Assembly: GCA_002499945.1 (NCBI GenBank) | Contig: DKYP01000044.1 | Span: 497 to 9,881 of the forward strand | Source of the DNA: Lachnoclostridium sp. UBA7097 | GTDB taxonomy: Bacteria > Bacillota > Clostridia > Lachnospirales > Lachnospiraceae | Direction of reading: 5' to 3' | DNA: 9,385 nucleotides | Part shown: piece by piece, positions 6,766 to 9,385 of the stretch | How the letters are laid out: each line of letters begins with the position of its first letter | Numbering within the stretch: the stretch's first letter is position 1 | Notes under the pieces: generated by a model | What the model was told of the DNA's origin: nothing | What the model saw: only the letters and a program-made list of their open reading frames with translations | The model's database searches: none | Position numbers and translations under genes: made by a program

Positions 6766-6781
6766 TTATACGTTTGTATAA
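6766..6781. promoter_or_regulatory. Putative BlaI operator O2 (over the transcription start)
   Basis: A second copy of the dyad TTATAC-N4-GTATAA with spacer GTTT; symmetry extends one base further on each side (6765-6782). Its centre is 20 bp, about two helical turns, from the other site, which would place two repressor dimers on the same DNA face. It covers the predicted transcription start and ends just before the RBS. Confidence 0.7.
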
Positions 6782-6784
6782 TGC

Positions 6785-6813
6785 ATTATACGCTTGTATA
6801 ACTGGTTTGTCAA
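6785..6813 (-). promoter_or_regulatory. Perfect-consensus promoter of the minus-strand BlaI/M56 operon
   Basis: On the minus strand TTGACA (6813-6808) and TATAAT (6790-6785) are both perfect consensus and are separated by exactly 17 bp. An A/T-rich tract upstream (6816-6827) resembles an UP element. The start point would fall near 6778, inside the first dyad. So strong a promoter would need tight repression, which fits the overlapping operators. Confidence 0.85.
6786..6801. promoter_or_regulatory. Putative BlaI operator O1 (over the -10 and spacer)
   Basis: A dyad TTATAC-N4-GTATAA with spacer GCTT. It overlaps most of the -10 box and part of the 17-bp spacer, so a bound dimer would exclude RNA polymerase. 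It differs from the site at 6766-6781 only within the spacer. BlaI/MecI repressors are known to bind short dyads of this type (TACA/TGTA-containing) over promoters; binding by this repressor is inferred. Confidence 0.7.
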
Positions 6814-6815
6814 GC

Positions 6816-6902
6816 ATAAAAAAGAATACAGAAAATACCTGGCATTCTTTTTTATAAAAACAGATACCATATGTTTGTTCTGGAAGAAAGCCTTTCTGTA
6901 TT
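6816..6902. repeat. Nested inverted repeats in the divergent intergenic region
   Basis: Three inverted repeats are visible: a perfect 12-bp pair 6816-6827/6844-6855, a 10-bp pair 6825-6834/6893-6902, and the palindrome AGAAAG-C-CTTTCT at 6885-6897. The first two share bases at 6825-6827, so their stems are mutually exclusive. The 12-bp arm next to the -35 box also serves as an A-tract. They may be structural or binding sites, or simply AT-rich chance. Confidence 0.35.
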
Positions 6903-6976
6903 TAAAGTTATAATTTACAGGCACTATTTTTTACGCAGGCATTAAGTTATTTGTATAGTTTTGTTTTAAAAGGGTA

Positions 6977-7008
6977 TTGCAATATAGCCTACAGTGTGTT
7001 AATATAAT
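6977..7008 (+). promoter_or_regulatory. Probable promoter of the plus-strand BlaI/M56 operon
   Basis: TTGCAA (6977-6982) is 17 bp from TAATAT (7000-7005), and a perfect TATAAT overlaps at 7003-7008 with a 20-bp spacing. The -35 lies inside the 10-bp palindrome TATTGCAATA (6975-6984). The dyads of the opposite operon are absent here; only an isolated half-site TTTGTATAG appears at 6950-6958. Confidence 0.45.
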
Positions 7009-7031
7009 TATGCCGGCAAGATGTTAATATA
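6997..7031 (+). repeat. TGTTAATATA direct repeat flanking a TGCCGGCA palindrome
   Basis: TGTTAATATA occurs at 6997-7006 and 7022-7031, 25 bp apart. TGCCGGCA (7011-7018) lies between them near the predicted transcription start. One copy overlaps the -10 box and the other ends next to the RBS. These are the best candidates for control sites of the plus-strand pair, though they do not resemble the TTATAC-N4-GTATAA dyads. Confidence 0.4.
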
Positions 7032-7045
7032 GAAAGGGGAATATT

Positions 7046-7420
7046 ATGTTACAGCAGATTAGCGCTTCAGAACTTGTTCTTATGAAAATTATATGGAAAA
7101 ACGGAGGTGGGGCTTTATATTCATATATTATGGAAGAACTGGAAAAAGAGGAAAGCAGCTGGAAGAAAAATACTGTACTTACTTTGCTTTCACGTCTGGT
7201 ATCGAAGAAATATTTAAAAACAAAGAAAATTGGAAGGCGTAATGAATATATAGCATTGGTAAAGGAGCAGGAATACCAGGCAGAACAGATACATAGTTTT
7301 GTAGATACAGTATATGAGGGGAATGTAAAAGGGCTGGTATCAACACTTTTACAGCAGGATATTATTTCAGCAGATGAATTAAAAGAAATAGAAAGGTTCT
7401 GGGCGGGGGACAATGAGTGA
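7046..7420 (+). CDS. BlaI/MecI-family transcriptional repressor (second pair)
   Basis: Cytoplasmic winged-helix repressor of 124 residues, the expected family length. It shows ISASELVLMKIIW (5-17), the recognition region SWKKNTVLTLLSRLVSKKYL (38-57), the wing GRRNEYIALV (63-72) and a C-terminal dimerisation part with HSFVDTVYEGNVKGLVSTL. AAAGGGGA (7033-7040) precedes the ATG by 5 nt. Its 3' end overlaps the M56 gene by 8 nt (7413-7420), so the two are co-translated. It is clearly divergent in sequence from the minus-strand repressor, including in the recognition region, which fits the different DNA elements upstream. It should repress its own operon until its partner protease is activated. 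Confidence 0.9.
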   Translation: MLQQISASELVLMKIIWKNGGGALYSYIMEELEKEESSWKKNTVLTLLSRLVSKKYLKTKKIGRRNEYIALVKEQEYQAEQIHSFVDTVYEGNVKGLVSTLLQQDIISADELKEIERFWAGDNE

Positions 7421-9287
7421 GTTTGTTAAAATGCTGTTAGCACTTTCTTTATCTGGTACATTACTATTGTCTGCCACTTTAATTTTAAAAAAGTTTTATA
7501 AAAATTTATTTAGCAGATGCTGGCAGTATTATATTTTATTGCTGGTGGCTGCCAGATTTTTATTACCAGTGGTTTTTGATTACAATATTACTGGTTATTT
7601 ATATGGGATGGCAGTTAATGCATGGCAGGATAATATGCCAGATGAAACTGTTACAGATGTAAAAAGTACAGCAAATATAAAAGAAACAAAAGAAATAAAA
7701 AAAGTAATTGGAATAAAAGAAACACAGACAGATATTAAAAATAATATAAAACAGGATATAAAAAATACAGCAAAAAATATTCCGTTTTATAGTTATTTAT
7801 TAAATGGAATAAAAGGCATTTATAAATATTGTTTTTATATATGGCTTATACCAGCTGTAGTGCTTATAGTCCATAAAATAAGTGTTTACAGGGGATTTAT
7901 AAATTATATACGTGCAACTGGTACTCCTGTGCAGGATATTGCTACATTAAACCTGCTTGCAGAGTTCGGGGAGAAACTTGGCATTAAAAAAGCGGTGGAA
8001 TTATATTGCAGTCCGGCGGTTTCTTCACCTGTACTTGCTGGATTTTTCCGCCCATATATTATTATACCTGCAAGCCATATAGAAGATAAAAAACTGTTTT
8101 ATGTATTTTTACATGAACTTGTACATTATAAACGCAGGGATATTTTTTATAAATGGTTTATACAAATAATTATATGTGTACACTGGTTTAATCCGTTTAC
8201 ACGCCTGCTTTCAAAGGAAGTAAACAAGGCATGTGAACTGTCATGCGATGAAGCAGTTATAAGCATGTTAGATAAAAATGAAAGAAGGGTATATGGTGAT
8301 ACACTACTTTCGTTTGTGCAGACAAAAGAAACTTATAAAAATCCCCTGGGTACAGTTACATTAACAGAGGGTGCAAAACAGTTAAAAGAAAGGCTGGGGG
8401 CTATTATGTATTTTAAAAAGAAATCTGCTATAATTAAAATTGCAACTGTAATTGTTACTATTATTATATGTTTTAATTTCCTGGCGGCAGGGGCATATGC
8501 AGCAAGAAACAGACAGGATAGCACAGAAGTTATAAAAAATACAGATAATATAAAAAATAAAGAAGATATAAATTTAAGAGGGGATAACAGGTTAATCAGC
8601 TACAGACAAAGGGGCTTTTACTGCAGTCCGTATATTTTTGAGATGGGATGGGATTTAAGGGAGGAAGAAGAAAAGTTATACCCTTATAAAGCAAAAGTAA
8701 TATTAGATGATGATTCAGGAATTATAGTACATTTTGATGATAAAATTAAAAAATATTGCAAAGATAAAGAGGTACTTAATGCAGCTGGCAGGCTGGTGTC
8801 TTCTATAAAGAAAAACAATACCATAATAAAAATACCACTGGTTACAAGGGTTACATATGTTAAGCCAGAAGATATACCAGATTATGCAGAGAAGTATTAT
8901 AAAAAAGGTGATTTAATTGGGTTTACTGCCCTTTTTCCTGAACTAAGTAAAGAGGAAAGAAGCAGATATTTAAACAAAATGTATAATTCTGACAATAGAA
9001 TAGTATTTTTTGCAAGTGTAACAGAAAATATTGACAGAGATTTGTTTTTGACATATCTGGACAAATCATCAGAAGGCACTAAAAAAGTAAACTTTTTTTC
9101 TGTTTTGGCAAGTTATGCAAAGTATGAAGATTTAAAATATTATATAAAGAAAAGTTATAAGTCTGGTGATACTGCACGTTTTGCCATTCTCTCGGGCTAT
9201 ATGTCTGTAAAAGATAAAAAGAAATGGCTTGCAAAGGCAAAGAAGGACAAGAAAACGGCATTTTGTGCAATATTAACAGACAAATAA
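7413..9287 (+). CDS. M56-family (BlaR1-like) membrane metalloprotease with C-terminal 29-residue repeats
   Basis: Membrane zinc protease, 624 residues, predicted to transmit an external signal to the co-encoded repressor. Transmembrane segments lie at about 5-26 and 37-55, followed by a Lys-rich external loop (about 72-125) and another segment at about 138-155. The cytoplasmic M56 domain has HELVH (234-238), HWFNP (257-261) and ACELSCDEAV (Glu275, Asp279). A further membrane segment spans about 338-362. The external part has two pieces: a domain of about 100 residues (390-485) with SYRQRGFYCSPYIFEMGWD, and then degenerate repeats of about 29 residues from 493 to the end, each with a pattern K-x-Y-x-x-x-D...F-x-x-L...YL. 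No transpeptidase motifs (SxxK, KTG) are seen in the external region, so it is not a beta-lactam receptor of the classical kind. Its start is set by GGGG (7405-7409) and the overlap with the repressor gene. Confidence 0.87.
   Translation: MSEFVKMLLALSLSGTLLLSATLILKKFYKNLFSRCWQYYILLLVAARFLLPVVFDYNITGYLYGMAVNAWQDNMPDETVTDVKSTANIKETKEIKKVIGIKETQTDIKNNIKQDIKNTAKNIPFYSYLLNGIKGIYKYCFYIWLIPAVVLIVHKISVYRGFINYIRATGTPVQDIATLNLLAEFGEKLGIKKAVELYCSPAVSSPVLAGFFRPYIIIPASHIEDKKLFYVFLHELVHYKRRDIFYKWFIQIIICVHWFNPFTRLLSKEVNKACELSCDEAVISMLDKNERRVYGDTLLSFVQTKETYKNPLGTVTLTEGAKQLKERLGAIMYFKKKSAIIKIATVIVTIIICFNFLAAGAYAARNRQDSTEVIKNTDNIKNKEDINLRGDNRLISYRQRGFYCSPYIFEMGWDLREEEEKLYPYKAKVILDDDSGIIVHFDDKIKKYCKDKEVLNAAGRLVSSIKKNNTIIKIPLVTRVTYVKPEDIPDYAEKYYKKGDLIGFTALFPELSKEERSRYLNKMYNSDNRIVFFASVTENIDRDLFLTYLDKSSEGTKKVNFFSVLASYAKYEDLKYYIKKSYKSGDTARFAILSGYMSVKDKKKWLAKAKKDKKTAFCAILTDK
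8889..9284 (+). repeat. Tandem 29-residue protein repeats in the M56 sensor region
   Basis: Residues 493-520, 521-549, 550-578 and 579-606 align as consecutive units, with a fifth partial unit at 607-624. Shared features are a basic/aromatic start (KYYKKGD, KMYNSDN, KSSEGTK, KSYKSGD), a central F-x-x-L/V core (FTAL, FASV, FSVL, FAIL, FCAI) and a helical end in YL, YI or WL. The pattern suggests paired helices stacked as a small solenoid. The nucleotide sequences have diverged, so the duplication is old. Confidence 0.65.
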
Positions 9288-9298
9288 TAAAACAGGTG

Positions 9299-9385
9299 TT
9301 ACTGGTTGATTTTACGTATTACACGGCACGGGTTGCCAACAGCCAGTGAATTATCCGGGATATCTTTTGTAACAACACTTCCGGC
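9299..9385 (-). CDS. O-acetyltransferase, left-handed beta-helix type, C-terminal fragment
   Basis: The minus strand encodes 28 residues, cut off by the window edge, that end at a TAA (9301-9299). They read AGSVVTKDIPDNSLAVGNP, then CRVIRKINQ. This is the characteristic last turn of the hexapeptide-repeat acetyltransferases of the maltose, galactoside or NodL type, which move an acetyl group from acetyl-CoA to a sugar hydroxyl. The substrate cannot be told from this piece. It converges on the M56 gene with only 11 nt between the two stop codons, and I see no clear terminator in that gap. Confidence 0.8.
   Translation of the reverse strand, partial: AGSVVTKDIPDNSLAVGNPCRVIRKINQ

Noticed and set aside
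6749..6817. ATG at 6817 as start of the minus-strand repressor
   Set aside because: It lies upstream of the perfect -35/-10 boxes, outside the predicted transcript; the added residues are a translation of promoter and operator DNA.
7024..7413. 129-codon minus-strand ORF opposite the plus-strand repressor
   Set aside because: It is antisense to a clear BlaI gene, has no RBS of note, and its translation is Ser/Phe-rich without family motifs.
4938..9287. Beta-lactam resistance sensor (BlaR1/MecR1) annotation
   Set aside because: Neither external domain shows SxxK or KTG transpeptidase motifs and no beta-lactamase or mecA-like gene is present, so gene symbols blaR1/mecR1 are not applied.
9288..9298. 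Terminator between the M56 gene and the acetyltransferase
   Set aside because: Only 11 nt separate the stops and no stem with a U-tract is visible there or just beyond.

Overview
The window looks like chromosomal DNA of a low-GC Gram-positive anaerobe, most likely a Lachnospiraceae-type Clostridia. This is inferred from the AT-rich sequence, strong GGAGG-type ribosome binding sites, ATA/AGG/AAA-rich codon use, and the combination of an intracellular GH53 galactanase with multiple BlaI/M56 pairs. No species is assigned.

Region 1 (1-720) looks like a degraded or recombined junction. It holds a 53-codon minus-strand ORF followed by a terminator-like hairpin, a short GGTGCC direct repeat, a second hairpin, and a class I SAM-dependent methyltransferase that keeps its promoter, RBS and motif I but stops after 122 residues.

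Region 2 (about 700-4915) is a compact plus-strand operon. A LacI-family regulator, an intracellular GH53 endo-beta-1,4-galactanase, UDP-glucose 4-epimerase (galE) and shikimate dehydrogenase (aroE) are separated by only 26-42 nt from stop to chosen start, and a 15-16 bp hairpin closes the unit. A promoter (TTGACT-N17-TAAATT) followed by a TTTGCGCAAA palindrome precedes lacI, which suggests autoregulation. GH53 would cut imported galacto-oligosaccharides and GalE would feed galactose units into the Leloir pathway. The transporter, galK and galT are not in the window. The aroE gene is metabolically out of place here.

Region 3 (4938-9287) holds two BlaI/BlaR-like signalling pairs arranged head to head. 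Each pair has a winged-helix BlaI/MecI-type repressor whose 3' end overlaps the start of an M56 membrane metalloprotease gene. Neither protease carries the penicillin-binding sensor domain of true BlaR1/MecR1. The minus-strand one ends in a small alpha/beta domain (NTF2-like by inference). The plus-strand one ends in a beta-rich segment plus about four and a half degenerate 29-residue repeats. The minus pair has a perfect-consensus promoter (TTGACA-N17-TATAAT) overlapped by two near-identical 16 bp dyads centred 20 bp apart. The plus pair has a different promoter without these dyads, so the two pairs probably read different signals.

Region 4 (9299-9385) is the C-terminal end of a left-handed beta-helix O-acetyltransferase on the minus strand, converging on the second M56 gene.
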